NCBI RefSeq assembly: GCF_900197685.1
Contig: NZ_FZMF01000044.1
Location: 1-39,563, forward strand
DNA: 39,563 nt
DNA from: Helicobacter baculiformis
GTDB lineage: Bacteria > Campylobacterota > Campylobacteria > Campylobacterales > Helicobacteraceae
Direction: 5' to 3'
Part shown: positions 23,892 to 33,322 of the stretch, in pieces
How the letters are laid out: each line of letters begins with the position of its first letter
Numbering within the stretch: position 1 is the first letter of the stretch
The notes under the pieces: generated by a model
The model's input: only the letters and a program-made list of their open reading frames with translations
The model's database searches: none
What the model was told of the DNA's origin: nothing
Made by a program: the position numbers and the translations under genes

Positions 23892-26305
23892 CAGGGTACC
23901 AAGGCAATTTCTAGCACATCTTCAATTGTGCTTACAGCTCTAATATCCATGTTATCCTGCACCTCTGCAGGAATGTCTTTTAAATCTCTGTGGTAATTCT
24001 TTTCAGGAATTAAAGCGGTTTTAATTCCAGCCTTGTAGCTAGCAATAAGCTTTTCTTTGAGTCCACCGATGGGTAACACCCGCCCGCTTAGGGTAAGCTC
24101 ACCTGTCATGGCTACATCGCAACGCACCTTTCTTTCACATAAGATAGATGCGATGCTAGTCGCCATCGCAATACCCGCACTTGGTCCGTCTTTAGGAGTT
24201 GCCCCCTCCGGCACATGCAAGTGGATGTCGTAGAGATTGTAAATTTTACCCTCTTTGGGCTTTTTCTTTTTAGGAATCAAAATCTCTTCATCAATAAGCA
24301 ACTTCACCACCGAATGAGCAATATAGGCGGATTCTTTCATCACCTCTCCCAAACTGCCGGTGAGTTTTAAATTTCCCTTGCCCTTGAGTTTAATCGCCTC
24401 AATCTTGAGCACATCTCCACCCACGCTTGTCCACGCTAAACCATTGACAATGCCTAGCGCGTCTTCTTGGTCAATAGGATCGATTTCAAAGACAATTTTA
24501 TCTAGAAACTCTGGGACATTCTCCTCTGTAATATGGATTTTGCGTTGCCGTTTAACCTTTGATTTGGTTTCTTCTTTGGGCAACTTGTCTTCATGGGCAT
24601 GTAAAATCTTTTTGGCACACTTGCGCATGATGCTTGCTAGTGCCCGCCTAAGTCCGCGCACCCCTGCCTCGCGGGTGTATTTTTCAATGATGAGCTTAAC
24701 CGCTTTTGGTGTAAACACCACCTCAGCAGGTTTGAGTGCATGTTTTTTAAGCTCTTGGGGGATGAGATAATTATTGGCAATTTGTTCTTTTTCTTGAGGG
24801 GTGTAGCTAGAAACAGCAATAAACTCCATGCGATCCCTTAGGGGTGCTGGGATTGTCGCGGTGTCATTGGCTGTAGCGATAAAGATGATCTTAGAAAGAT
24901 CGATATTAAAGTTAGTGTAGTAGTCTCTAAAGCTGGTGTTTTGCTCAGGGTCTAAGATTTCTAGAAGTGCGCTAGCAGGATCACCCCGCATACTTTTATC
25001 CACTTTATCAATTTCATCAAGCACCATGACACAATCCATTTTTTTAGCTTCAATTAAGCCCTGTACAATGCGTCCGGGCATAGAGCCTAAATAAGTGCGC
25101 CGATGCCCTCTGAGCTCGTTGACATCTTCTAGTCCCCCTAAAGCGATGCGAATCAAGGGGCGCTTGATAGCTTTGGCGATAGAATTAGCTAGGCTTGTTT
25201 TGCCCACCCCCGGGGGTCCATAAAAACATAGAATTGTGCCTTTGGTCTCTTTATTTTCGACTTGACGCAAGCGCAAAAGCTCCATTGTGGCAAAATATTC
25301 TACAATGCGCTCTTTGGGTTTTTCTAGGCTATAGTGATCTGTGTTAAGTTGCTTCTCCACATCTTTGATCGAGAGCTTCTTTTGGCTATATTGTCCAAAA
25401 GGAATGTCTAACACCCATTCGATGTAGTTTTGCAAAATCCCCACATCAGAACTATCTTGGTGAATGCGACTCAGGCGTTCGATTTGTTTCTTAATCTCTT
25501 TGTGGATTTCTTTGGTAATAAAGGGTTCAATGGCACTAAGTTTTTGGGTGTATTCCTGGATTTCCTCATCGCGCTGCTTATCTACCCCCAATTCTTTTTG
25601 AATCTGCTTGAGCTGTTCTTTAAGGAAATATTCCTTATTCACCTGCTCCATTTTGCTATGCACTTTGCTTTTGATCTCTTTTTGTAATTTCTGCGTTTTT
25701 GTTTCTTCCATCACCAAATCGATGAGGTCCAAAAGCCGCTCCTCAGTATTGTCATTAGCAAAGAGTTTATACGATTGATCTTTTTTGAGGCGTAATGCAG
25801 AAGCGATCAAATCCACAATGCGGTTAGGATCGCTATTGTCATCGACCGCGCGCAAAAGATCGGGGGGGAAAAATTGGCTAATATTTGCTAGATTACTGAC
25901 TTTCTCTTTAAGAATTTCAATAATGGCGTTGATTTTGTCATGATCGTAATCTTTGTAAGTGATCACATCAACCATTGCTTCTAGGGGATCATGAGATTCG
26001 ATATTTAAAATTCTGCCCTTACAAATCCCTTGAAACAAAATTTTCATGCGATTGTCAGGCAGAGTTACCTTGCGCACAATACTCCCGATCACACCCACAT
26101 CGTAAAACTTTTCTTCCAAAACTCTATCGCTTTGGCTGTTTTTGGCACAGCTCACAAAAATAAGATCGTTTTTATCTTGGGTGGCCTTGTTAGCCGCTTT
26201 AATGTTGGCTTCGCTATTAATAAAAAGAGGAGCGATCATGAAAGGATACATAAACGCTTCCTCTTCTACAATCACCGGCACCACACTTGGAAATTTATCT
26301 GTCAT
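23891..26305 (-). CDS. lon: ATP-dependent protease Lon
   Basis: 804-residue cytoplasmic AAA+ protease. An N-terminal LON substrate domain is followed by a coiled coil rich in Lys, Glu and Gln (about 180-260), Walker [10 protein letters not shown] (about 363-371), Walker [10 protein letters not shown] and the protease domain with Ser709 in [10 protein letters not shown] and the Lys of [17 protein letters not shown] 26305 is chosen because AAGGG lies upstream and the family's N-terminus MTDKFPSV then leads; the frame is open to 26341 inside bamD. It follows bamD by eight bases. Confidence 0.96.
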   Translation of the reverse strand: MTDKFPSVVPVIVEEEAFMYPFMIAPLFINSEANIKAANKATQDKNDLIFVSCAKNSQSDRVLEEKFYDVGVIGSIVRKVTLPDNRMKILFQGICKGRILNIESHDPLEAMVDVITYKDYDHDKINAIIEILKEKVSNLANISQFFPPDLLRAVDDNSDPNRIVDLIASALRLKKDQSYKLFANDNTEERLLDLIDLVMEETKTQKLQKEIKSKVHSKMEQVNKEYFLKEQLKQIQKELGVDKQRDEEIQEYTQKLSAIEPFITKEIHKEIKKQIERLSRIHQDSSDVGILQNYIEWVLDIPFGQYSQKKLSIKDVEKQLNTDHYSLEKPKERIVEYFATMELLRLRQVENKETKGTILCFYGPPGVGKTSLANSIAKAIKRPLIRIALGGLEDVNELRGHRRTYLGSMPGRIVQGLIEAKKMDCVMVLDEIDKVDKSMRGDPASALLEILDPEQNTSFRDYYTNFNIDLSKIIFIATANDTATIPAPLRDRMEFIAVSSYTPQEKEQIANNYLIPQELKKHALKPAEVVFTPKAVKLIIEKYTREAGVRGLRRALASIMRKCAKKILHAHEDKLPKEETKSKVKRQRKIHITEENVPEFLDKIVFEIDPIDQEDALGIVNGLAWTSVGGDVLKIEAIKLKGKGNLKLTGSLGEVMKESAYIAHSVVKLLIDEEILIPKKKKPKEGKIYNLYDIHLHVPEGATPKDGPSAGIAMATSIASILCERKVRCDVAMTGELTLSGRVLPIGGLKEKLIASYKAGIKTALIPEKNYHRDLKDIPAEVQDNMDIRAVSTIEDVLEIALVP

Positions 26306-26313
26306 TTCTACCC

Positions 26314-26955
26314 TTACCAGTTGAATATCGCCACATACCAAGGCATATAAGATTTCTTAGGATTTGTTTCTTTCTCTAAAGTTTCATCGACGCGCTCTAA
26401 ATAACGCTTAACCCCCTCTTTTTGGTGGCGTTTTTTGTAAACATTAGCGATGGCGCGGTTGAGTTCATTCTGCCCCAGAATAAATTTAACCTGCATGTAT
26501 TCCACCTGATTGATAAAACGGCTGTTGGGATATTTGTCTACAAAATCATTGAGCATACCAATGGTATTAGACATAAACTCTTGATCTTTGCTATGGTTTT
26601 TAAAGGAATAATAACGCGCTTGGAGCTTAAGATACTTGAGATAATCGACATTGCTCTCATTGCCAAAGCGCTTAATGTATTCATCAAAATAGTACTCTGC
26701 CAAGATAAATTCTTTCTTCTTAAGATGTGCCTGCCCTAAAGCAAGCATGGCAACAGGCACTAGGGGCGAGTTAATGTGCTCGCTTTGCAAGGAAGAATAA
26801 TAATTATCGGCGGTCTCTAGGTTCATAAACAAAATCTCGCGCAAAATTCCCTGATACCAAAAGATTGCGGGGCGGTTGTAGATGGCATCCTTGCCTTTTT
26901 TAGCGCACCCCAACCACAACACCGCACATGCCAACGAAAGCCATAAAACCCGCAT
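26314..26955 (-). CDS. bamD: Outer membrane assembly lipoprotein BamD (ComL family)
   Basis: 213-residue lipoprotein: the signal peptide ends at Cys17 in VLWLGCAKKG. The mature part is TPR-like helices (ETADNYYSSLQ, LALGQAHLKKKEFILAEYYF, ALKLQARYYS-type repeats, QVEYMQVKFILGQNELNRAI). BamD links BamA-centred beta-barrel assembly in the outer membrane. Placement next to lon, with fliW and proC divergent, repeats a gene order that I recall from Campylobacter jejuni. It opens the bamD-lon-tyrA-fliQ-murB transcript. Confidence 0.88.
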   Translation of the reverse strand: MRVLWLSLACAVLWLGCAKKGKDAIYNRPAIFWYQGILREILFMNLETADNYYSSLQSEHINSPLVPVAMLALGQAHLKKKEFILAEYYFDEYIKRFGNESNVDYLKYLKLQARYYSFKNHSKDQEFMSNTIGMLNDFVDKYPNSRFINQVEYMQVKFILGQNELNRAIANVYKKRHQKEGVKRYLERVDETLEKETNPKKSYMPWYVAIFNW

Positions 26956-27081
26956 TCTAAAAACCTTTCATGCTCAAAGATCGCCATTATACCAAAAATC
27001 CCCCAGCGCTAAGCTCTACAATTGATTTTTAGAGTGGATTGTAGTAAAATCAAGCCTTTACACCATGTGCTAAGGGCTGGA

Positions 27082-27483
27082 ATGTTATTTAGTGTCAAAT
27101 CCCCCATTTTGGGGTTTGAGCAAGTCTCCAGAATGGAGCTAGAGAAAATTGATGAAATTTTTATGCGTCTGCGCAACGCTGATGACATTGCCCCCGCGTT
27201 CACTTTAGTAAACCCTTTCGCCCTGCGTAATTACGAATTTGATATTCCTATCGCTTTGCAAGTTTTGCTTAATTTGGACGGCGCACGAAATATTCTCATT
27301 GCTAATATTATGGTAATCCAAACTCCCCTTAAAGAATCCACAATCAATTTTCTAGCCCCCTTGGTGTTTAATTTCGATCAGCAGCTCATGGCGCAAGTGG
27401 TGCTAGATAGCGCCAAATATCCCCACTACCATATTTCTGAGAAAATTGCACACTTTTATCAAGAAGAGCGGGAATGTCAGTGA
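27082..27483 (+). CDS. fliW: Flagellar assembly factor FliW
   Basis: 133-residue protein that binds flagellin and antagonises CsrA, tying flagellin synthesis to export. The N-terminus [13 protein letters not shown] and the internal FTLVNPF and [10 protein letters not shown] are characteristic of the family. ATG 27082 with AAGGG upstream is chosen over the longer frame from 27022. A TAAAAT box near 27045 could be the minus-10. The end overlaps proC by ten bases. Confidence 0.92.
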   Translation: MLFSVKSPILGFEQVSRMELEKIDEIFMRLRNADDIAPAFTLVNPFALRNYEFDIPIALQVLLNLDGARNILIANIMVIQTPLKESTINFLAPLVFNFDQQLMAQVVLDSAKYPHYHISEKIAHFYQEERECQ

Positions 27484-28829
27484 AAACGCGCTTGCTCATC
27501 GTGGGCTATGGCAATATGGCGCGCGCCATTTTAAAAGGCTTTGCCAAAAATGTCTCTAAACTAAAAAATTACCAAATCCAAATCACAGGACGCGATCCAG
27601 AGAAAATCCGCTCTTTTTTAAAGAAGTTGCCCTTTGAAGTAGAAATTTTGTCTCCACAAATGTACGCTAAGCAATATACAGAGGTGGAACCGGTAAGTGC
27701 AAATACGCCGAGCTATGATGTAAACATAGAGGGGTATCGTGGATCGATTGTGCCAGCGTCCGTGTCCAAATCTGGGTATCGACTTGTGGTAAATATGGAT
27801 GTAGAAAAAGCCGTTGTGCTTTTAACCATCAAGCCCCACGCTCTAAAAAGTTTTAACTATCAAGGTAGCGCTCTTTTAGTTTTAAGTGCCTTGGCCGGTG
27901 TGAGTGTGCATACGCTTAAAGAATGCATTGAGAGCCATGCCTATGTGCGTTGCATGCCCAATATTGCAGCCAGCTATGGGCTTTCGGCAACAAGTTATTA
28001 TGTGGAGACTACATACAATCCTAGATATGCTACAGTGCTTTCCTGTCAGTACGAGGAGGAATGGCGATATAAATGGTTATCCAGTGAGTTCCCCCATGAT
28101 TTTTTGTTATTAGGTATAAAGCCCGATCCGGATCTTGCAAGAATGCATGAATGCGTTCGTGAAATTGTAAGAGAAATTGCAAGAACTAGGCAAGGGTATC
28201 CTACGACACACCATGAGCTTAAACAACAAGTGTTGGATTACTCACAACGCTATCTAGAACAGGGGCAAAAGCCAGGATTCTATTCTAGCTCTTATGGTAG
28301 GTTTTCCTGTAATCTAGAGGAGTTTCAAGCTTATGTCAAAGACCATCACGAACGCTTTGCTAAACTGATTAAGGAAGTTTACATATCGAACTTTGCGCGC
28401 GATCGTGAAATGCTCGTCGCTAAACACCAAGCACATCTTAAGAGCCAAGTTAGTGCCTATGTCCGAGAAATTTTAAAATGCTTTGGGGGCTGTGTAGAGG
28501 TGCAAAGCGAATCCCTCATTGACGCTTCTCTAGCCACCAATGGCAGTAGCTTAGCCTTTTTGAGCATGGTAGCTCAAGGTTTGATAAGTGCGGGTGTGCG
28601 GGAGGGTTTGAGTGTGAAGCAAGCCTCAAGTTTGGTCAAACAAAGTTTTAAGGGTTTTGCCAAACTCTTAGTAGAGGAACAGAGTCCCCAAGCGATCATC
28701 GATAGCATCTGTACCCCCGGAGGTGCGACCATTGCAGGTTTGAGTGTGTTGGAAGACAAGGCTTTTAAGGGTGCTTTAATGCAGGCATGCCATGCCGCAG
28801 TCAAAAAAGGGCGTACAAAATTTAACTAA
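27474..28829 (+). CDS. proC: Pyrroline-5-carboxylate reductase with two in-frame insertions
   Basis: Last enzyme of proline synthesis, normally about 255-275 residues but 451 here. The family parts are intact: N-terminal NAD(P) site [57 protein letters not shown], then the dimerisation domain [22 protein letters not shown] and [15 protein letters not shown]. Between these lie about 42 extra residues (66-107) and about 150 extra residues (178-328). Both insertions keep frame and contain no stop. The larger is charged and looks helical ([33 protein letters not shown]); neither resembles a domain that I know, and no intein or nuclease motif is visible. The enzyme core should still fold if the inserts loop out at the domain junction. 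Confidence 0.85.
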   Translation: MSVKTRLLIVGYGNMARAILKGFAKNVSKLKNYQIQITGRDPEKIRSFLKKLPFEVEILSPQMYAKQYTEVEPVSANTPSYDVNIEGYRGSIVPASVSKSGYRLVVNMDVEKAVVLLTIKPHALKSFNYQGSALLVLSALAGVSVHTLKECIESHAYVRCMPNIAASYGLSATSYYVETTYNPRYATVLSCQYEEEWRYKWLSSEFPHDFLLLGIKPDPDLARMHECVREIVREIARTRQGYPTTHHELKQQVLDYSQRYLEQGQKPGFYSSSYGRFSCNLEEFQAYVKDHHERFAKLIKEVYISNFARDREMLVAKHQAHLKSQVSAYVREILKCFGGCVEVQSESLIDASLATNGSSLAFLSMVAQGLISAGVREGLSVKQASSLVKQSFKGFAKLLVEEQSPQAIIDSICTPGGATIAGLSVLEDKAFKGALMQACHAAVKKGRTKFN

Positions 28830-28851
28830 ATTTTTGGGAGAGAAAGAGAAC

Positions 28852-29532
28852 ATGGAACATAGACTTTTTACATTTGCAGGGTTGTTAAGCACAGATCATA
28901 GTTTTATTATCGGTTTTTATACAATCGTATGTGCGCTCGCAACACTGGTTATTGGCAAGATTGCCGCTGGCAGATTACAGATGGTGCCCTTTGGCTTGCA
29001 AAATGTCTATGAAGCCACCATTGAGGGCATTTTATATGTGGCCAAAGATGTGATCGGAGAGGAGTTAGCGCGCAAATACTTTCCTTTAGCGGGCACAATC
29101 GCGCTTTTTGTGTTTTACTGCAATATGATTGGAATCATTCCCGGATTTGAAGCCCCTACAGCAAACTGGAGTTTTACCTTAGTCTTGGCTCTCATCGTCT
29201 TTTTTTACTACCATTTTGAGGGGATTCGCACTCAAGGGCTGATCAAATACTTTAGTCATTTTCTAGGACCGGTTAAATGGCTTATTCCTATTATGTTACC
29301 CGTAGAAATCGTCTCGCATCTCTCTAGAATTATTTCGCTTTCCTTTAGGCTCTTTGGTAATATTAAGGGAGATGATATGTTCTTGCTTATCATGTTGTTG
29401 CTCGTACCTTGGGTGATTCCCATTGCTCCTTTCATGGTTCTCTTTTTTATGGGTATCTTGCAGGCTTTTGTATTTATGATCTTAACTTATGTTTATTTGG
29501 CGGGGGCAGTGCTTGTCGATGAAGATCACTAG
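28852..29532 (+). CDS. atpB: ATP synthase F0 subunit a
   Basis: 226-residue proton-channel subunit with five or six membrane helices. The essential Arg lies in [12 protein letters not shown], followed by helices [14 protein letters not shown] and [21 protein letters not shown] 28852 is preceded by GGGAGAG; an upstream frame overlapping proC is not needed. As in Helicobacter and Campylobacter, the gene stands apart from the F1 genes. Confidence 0.95.
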   Translation: MEHRLFTFAGLLSTDHSFIIGFYTIVCALATLVIGKIAAGRLQMVPFGLQNVYEATIEGILYVAKDVIGEELARKYFPLAGTIALFVFYCNMIGIIPGFEAPTANWSFTLVLALIVFFYYHFEGIRTQGLIKYFSHFLGPVKWLIPIMLPVEIVSHLSRIISLSFRLFGNIKGDDMFLLIMLLLVPWVIPIAPFMVLFFMGILQAFVFMILTYVYLAGAVLVDEDH

Positions 29533-29535
29533 CCC

Positions 29536-29763
29536 ATGAAAAAAACAACCCTCATCGCTTTTTTGGATTTTTTTGCCGGTCTCTTTGTAGGGATCGCCTT
29601 AACTTGTGGTATTTTATGTTTTTTTATTTTTGGTGATCTAGGCTTAGGCTTGGTGGTGTCTAGCTTTTCTGCTCTTTTTGTCTTTGCTCTCTTTAGTTTT
29701 TTTGCCTTACTTGCCAAATCTATGGCTGCTTTACTCAAAGACAGCCCCCACGAGCGCATTTGA
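29536..29763 (+). CDS. Small two-helix membrane protein after atpB
   Basis: 75 residues with two hydrophobic helices (about 6-31 and 38-62) joined by a short loop and ending in a charged tail (LLKDSPHERI). It starts three bases after the atpB stop and its own stop overlaps the next gene's TTG start. No family recognised. The position might suggest a link with the ATP synthase channel, but it is not AtpI by any motif that I can see. Confidence 0.7.
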   Translation: MKKTTLIAFLDFFAGLFVGIALTCGILCFFIFGDLGLGLVVSSFSALFVFALFSFFALLAKSMAALLKDSPHERI

Positions 29764-30320
29764 ATCTAGAGTCCTATTTTATTACACCCCCTCACTTTGG
29801 TGTACTTGCCCCGTTGGATTTTAAGATTGCCCTATCCCAAGTCTTACGTACACACCGCCCCACACGCGCATGCTTGAGGGCTAATCAGGCGAACGATACC
29901 CTGTTAACTTGCTTTGTCTCTTTGTGTCAAGAATTTGGAACAATGAGCTATCTCAACTTAACTCATTTACAAACGAGTATAGACAAAGCCTTAGCGCATG
30001 GCTTTGTGGGTGTGCATGCTAAAGCGCATGCGTTGTTAGAGCTAAAGGATATTCCGCCAAACCTACAAAGTTTTTACAGCGCACATAGCGCCCTGGAAGT
30101 GCAGGAAGCTTTAGCACTTGGAGCGCATTTTGTAACTCTAAGTCCTATTTTTCCCACCCCCAATAAACCTCCCTCTTTGGGCTTGGATTACCTTGAGCAA
30201 TTAAATCCCGCATACAAGAGACATACCTTCGCATTAGGAGGGATTGTACATGTGCAACAATGTAATTTGTTAAACTCTAAAGGCATTAAAGGTTTTGCGG
30301 GCATGCGTTATTTTCTTTAG
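29760..30320 (+). CDS. ThiE/TenI-family protein, catalytic motifs degenerate
   Basis: 186-residue TIM-barrel fragment of the thiamine phosphate synthase superfamily. The start resembles the family (SYFITPP), and the late motifs TLSPIFPTPNKPPSLGL and ALGGIVHV are clear. The QLRDK and LHLGQ motifs that bind substrate in ThiE are replaced (ACLRANQA and VGVHAKAH), so it is unlikely to make thiamine phosphate; TenI-like thiazole tautomerase or an unrelated role is more likely. It begins at TTG overlapping the previous stop (TTGA), so coupled translation explains the absent ribosome site. A canonical thiE exists at 7018-7632. Confidence 0.7.
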   Translation: MNLESYFITPPHFGVLAPLDFKIALSQVLRTHRPTRACLRANQANDTLLTCFVSLCQEFGTMSYLNLTHLQTSIDKALAHGFVGVHAKAHALLELKDIPPNLQSFYSAHSALEVQEALALGAHFVTLSPIFPTPNKPPSLGLDYLEQLNPAYKRHTFALGGIVHVQQCNLLNSKGIKGFAGMRYFL

Positions 30321-30369
30321 CACATGCTCCGTGTTTTAGGCTTGCAGAGCCCGTGATATGTAAGGGCAG

Positions 30370-31041
30370 CTAGAGTGATGGTGTGCGTTTTTGCCACCAG
30401 AGCAAAGCAAAAAGTAGGGTGAAGCTCACGCTGGAGAGCACCAAAGCATATTGGTTGGCTAGGATATCATTATTAGCCTCCGAAGCGATAAAAATTGCCA
30501 CACTAGCCACGCGTGTTTTTCCTTCAATGTCTCCCCCTAACATCATCACTACCCCAAACTCGCCAATAGTATGCGTAAAGGTTGTCGTGATTGCTAGCCA
30601 TAAACTGGGTTTAATATTGGGTAAAAGTACCCTAAAGAAAGTAAAAACTTTACCCTTGCCCAAAGTGTAGCTGGCTTCTTTAAGAGAAAAGGGTAGATTG
30701 GTTAGGGCATGCTGGATAGGATTGACCATGAAGGGCAAGGAAAAAACCACACTCCCCAATACAAGTCCCTCAAAACTAAAGACGAGGCGTAGGTGTAGGG
30801 TTTTTTCTAGAAATGCCCCCAAAGGATGCGCGGGGGCAAAAAGCCACAAAAGATAAAAACCTAGCACTGTGGGAGGCAACACTAGGGGCATCCAAGTTAA
30901 AGTTTCTAGAAGGATTTTTAACACACTCCGCCTATGGGCAAGATAAGCCCCTAAGCTTAAGCCAATGGGCAACAAGATGAGAGTTGTGCAGGCAGCTAAA
31001 GCAAAGGTAAGCTTGAGGGTGGTTAAAAATGCATGGTCCAC
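30370..31041 (-). CDS. modB: Molybdate ABC transporter permease
   Basis: 223-residue inner-membrane protein with five predicted helices. The cytoplasmic EAA loop that docks on the ATPase is KEASYTLGKGKVFTFFRVLLP near residues 140-160. The start overlaps the modA stop by one base. In Helicobacter and elsewhere a modC ATPase normally follows; here the next gene downstream is convergent, so the ATPase must be encoded elsewhere. It imports molybdate, which feeds molybdenum-cofactor enzymes. Confidence 0.9.
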   Translation of the reverse strand: MDHAFLTTLKLTFALAACTTLILLPIGLSLGAYLAHRRSVLKILLETLTWMPLVLPPTVLGFYLLWLFAPAHPLGAFLEKTLHLRLVFSFEGLVLGSVVFSLPFMVNPIQHALTNLPFSLKEASYTLGKGKVFTFFRVLLPNIKPSLWLAITTTFTHTIGEFGVVMMLGGDIEGKTRVASVAIFIASEANNDILANQYALVLSSVSFTLLFALLWWQKRTPSL

Positions 31042-31775
31042 TAATCTACAATATAACCATAGCTCTTTAAAATCACCTTGCCCTTTGGTCCAAGCAAGAA
31101 TTGTTCAAATGCGCGTGCAAGGGAATTTTTCCCACCTGTATTGGTGAGTACTAAGGCTTGCTCAATGGGACTATAGTACTCTTTGGGTACAATGTAGTAA
31201 TGCTCGGGATGGGCGCGATCCATTAAAGAGAGCGCGCTAAAGCCTAATTCTGCCCCCCCACTAGCCACATATTGATTAGCTTGGGCGATGGAATTGCCTA
31301 GTAAAATTTTAGGCTTAAGTCCTGGCGTTAGTTTGAGTTTTTCCAACACCTCCATACTTGCTCTGCCATAGGGTGCTAACATGGGATTAGCCATTGCAAG
31401 GTGTGTAAAAGAGCTCCTTAAAACTTCCAAAGAGGGTACTAAGCGGCTTTTACTCCAAAGCACAAGCACACCTTTAGCGTAAATCTTGATTGCATGGGAC
31501 GTAATTTTGTCTTCTACTAGACGCATGGGACGTTTTTTATCTGCACTCACAAAAAGATCAAAGGGCGCTCCCTGATGGATTTGATTATATAACTTGCCAG
31601 AAGACCCAAAACTCAGATACACCTTAGTATTGGGGTGCTCTTTAAGAAAGGCTTGTTTGATAGCTTCTAAAGCTTTTGTTAGATTGGCGGCTCCAGCGAC
31701 ATGAATCTGAGCCGCCATACCCAAAGAACCTAAACCTAAAACAACCCAAAACACCTTTAAAATTAGTCTTATCAT
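31041..31775 (-). CDS. modA: Molybdate-binding periplasmic protein
   Basis: 244 residues with a cleavable signal peptide (about 1-22). The type II binding-protein fold shows the oxyanion-binding runs VAGAANLTKALEAI and SFGSSGKLYNQI and, later, ANPMLAPYGRASMEVLEKL and QYVASGGAELGF. AAGGAAG lies ahead of the ATG. It delivers molybdate (or tungstate) to ModB. Confidence 0.92.
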   Translation of the reverse strand: MIRLILKVFWVVLGLGSLGMAAQIHVAGAANLTKALEAIKQAFLKEHPNTKVYLSFGSSGKLYNQIHQGAPFDLFVSADKKRPMRLVEDKITSHAIKIYAKGVLVLWSKSRLVPSLEVLRSSFTHLAMANPMLAPYGRASMEVLEKLKLTPGLKPKILLGNSIAQANQYVASGGAELGFSALSLMDRAHPEHYYIVPKEYYSPIEQALVLTNTGGKNSLARAFEQFLLGPKGKVILKSYGYIVD

Positions 31776-31816
31776 CTACTTCCTTGTTTTGGATAGTGTA
31801 ACACATAAGTGGCATA

Positions 31817-33028
31817 TCATTTGTGCATTTTGCGCAAAATGAAATTGAGCAAGTCATAACTATCTAGCGAAATAGTGAAATAAACCTGATAGGAATTTTG
31901 GATAGTTTTATAATCACTCATGGTATTGTAGACAAATTGGGTTTTAATACTTGCAAAAGAACTTCTAAATTCATAATAGATGTCCAAGCGATTATAGAGC
32001 GGGGCTTGAAAAAAAGGCACACCTCGATAAATTGGTGTGGGGCAATAATCTTTAGAGCAGATAAGATTAACATTGGCGTATCTGTTGTAAAAAAAGTCCT
32101 CCCCATGCCGACTCACAAAGAGCAAATCGCTCACTCCGAAACCTTTGAATTGTAGGTGATTTTCTACAAACAGCCCAGTACTAACCTTGAAGGGCTCATC
32201 AATTCCAACACGACGCAAACGCTCCAAATTTCCCAACACGCCCACTGAAAAATTCAACTGCTCCATAAAAGGCGCGGCATTGAGCAAATCGCTTTTGGCG
32301 TAGGCTTGGTAGTAAAGCCTGTCTAATAGATAGATTGAGCCGCGTCTAATGCCATTAATGGGATTAGGCCAGTTGAGTAAAAATTGATCCTCGACATGGA
32401 AATACTCGGCATTACCCCCTAATTTCAAAAACCCCTTGAGAGTAGAAAGTTCACTAGCGCCCATAAAGCTAAAGCGATCCATGCCATTACCCAGCGTATT
32501 ATGTCCGTATTTACAGGTGTAACAATTCCCGCCAAACCAATCTAGTAGAAACTCTGCCTCCACATGCGTATCTTTGTAGGGGTCGCTTGGAGGTTTATAT
32601 TGCAATAAAAAACCTCGCGCATTAGGATCAGAAAACCAATAGTACGGCGCAAAGACATTCAAAGGATAATGCCCAATCAAATATTTTCTAGGAAAAATTC
32701 CTCCGTAAAAATTGATAGATTTAGCGCGTGCTTGATAGTAGATCGTAGGACCCCACTTGCTAGGGAAATTCATTTGGTAAGTGTGGATGTTTTGGAATAA
32801 GAACGCCCCGACCATAATCTTCTGTTCTACAGAACCTAAATCAAAGGCAAACCCGACTTCAGGAGTCAAGCGGGTACTTAGAGTCGTGTTCGTATTATAC
32901 CAATAGGTGGTTGAGCCCTCATGATCCATGACAAAGAGATGGAAACCCAAATCATAGCGCATATAGTCCTTAAAACCCTGTGCATAGGATAATACAGCCA
33001 TACACAATGCCAACACAACCCCTCTCAT
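31817..33028 (-). CDS. Outer-membrane-type exported protein, unknown
   Basis: 403-residue protein with a signal peptide (about 1-17, ending near LSYAQG). The mature part has alternating aromatic and polar residues in many short strands (YMRYDLGFHLFVMD, SINFYGGIFPR, LGGNAEYFHVED, LDIYYEFRSSF), as expected for an outer membrane beta-barrel. Four cysteines lie in two close pairs, CYTC and CSKDYC, likely disulphides in loops. It ends in MHK and not in the aromatic residue typical of many outer membrane porins. ATG 33028 is chosen because AAGGAG lies upstream. It is next to modA, but nothing ties it to molybdate. I do not recognise the family with certainty; the Helicobacter Hof-type proteins are a possibility. 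Confidence 0.65.
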   Translation of the reverse strand: MRGVVLALCMAVLSYAQGFKDYMRYDLGFHLFVMDHEGSTTYWYNTNTTLSTRLTPEVGFAFDLGSVEQKIMVGAFLFQNIHTYQMNFPSKWGPTIYYQARAKSINFYGGIFPRKYLIGHYPLNVFAPYYWFSDPNARGFLLQYKPPSDPYKDTHVEAEFLLDWFGGNCYTCKYGHNTLGNGMDRFSFMGASELSTLKGFLKLGGNAEYFHVEDQFLLNWPNPINGIRRGSIYLLDRLYYQAYAKSDLLNAAPFMEQLNFSVGVLGNLERLRRVGIDEPFKVSTGLFVENHLQFKGFGVSDLLFVSRHGEDFFYNRYANVNLICSKDYCPTPIYRGVPFFQAPLYNRLDIYYEFRSSFASIKTQFVYNTMSDYKTIQNSYQVYFTISLDSYDLLNFILRKMHK

Positions 33029-33066
33029 TGGTTCTCCTTTTAAGCCGATCGAGGTTAGCATTATAC

Positions 33067-33072
33067 TATAAT
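33067..33072 (+). promoter_or_regulatory. Probable minus-10 of the DUF465 gene
   Basis: A perfect TATAAT stands 28 bases ahead of the ATG at 33101, with a purine-rich ribosome site between them. Spacing is normal for a leadered transcript. No convincing minus-35 is seen, as is common in Helicobacter. Confidence 0.5.
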
Positions 33073-33100
33073 GCTTCTATCAAGATCACAAAGGATAGCG

Positions 33101-33319
33101 ATGTTTCATGAGTACCGAGATGAGATCAAGGCACTAAAAAATAAGAACCCTCATTTTAACAAGATTTTCGAGGAGCACAATGCGTTAGATGATGAGATTT
33201 CTACTTTGGAGGCACACAACACAGATGATCTTAAGGTTTCTGCCCTTAAAAAGAAAAAACTGCACCTTAAAGATGAGATTTTCCACATGATTCAAGAATA
33301 CAAGGCAGGTACGATTTAA
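33101..33319 (+). CDS. DUF465 (YdcH-type) small coiled-coil protein
   Basis: 72-residue, highly charged helical protein. The pattern is that of the DUF465 family: HEYRDEIKALKNKNPHFNKI, then DEISTLE and a Lys-rich run LKKKKLHLKDEI that fits its consensus. The function is unknown in all bacteria. ATG 33101 has AAAGGA upstream, and the longer frame from 33071 overlaps the promoter. It converges with the J-domain gene, leaving three bases between stops. Confidence 0.88.
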   Translation: MFHEYRDEIKALKNKNPHFNKIFEEHNALDDEISTLEAHNTDDLKVSALKKKKLHLKDEIFHMIQEYKAGTI

Positions 33320-33322
33320 ACC

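Noticed and set aside
26305-26341. Longer lon start overlapping bamD
   Set aside because: The inner ATG has AAGGG and gives the usual N-terminus.
27474-28829. Idea that the long proC contains an intein or homing nuclease
   Set aside because: No Cys/Ser splice junction with His-Asn end and no LAGLIDADG or HNH motif can be seen, and there are two separate inserts.
30321-30369. Small GGCT/AGCC hairpin between convergent tenI-like and modB genes
   Set aside because: Four base pairs only and no T-run.
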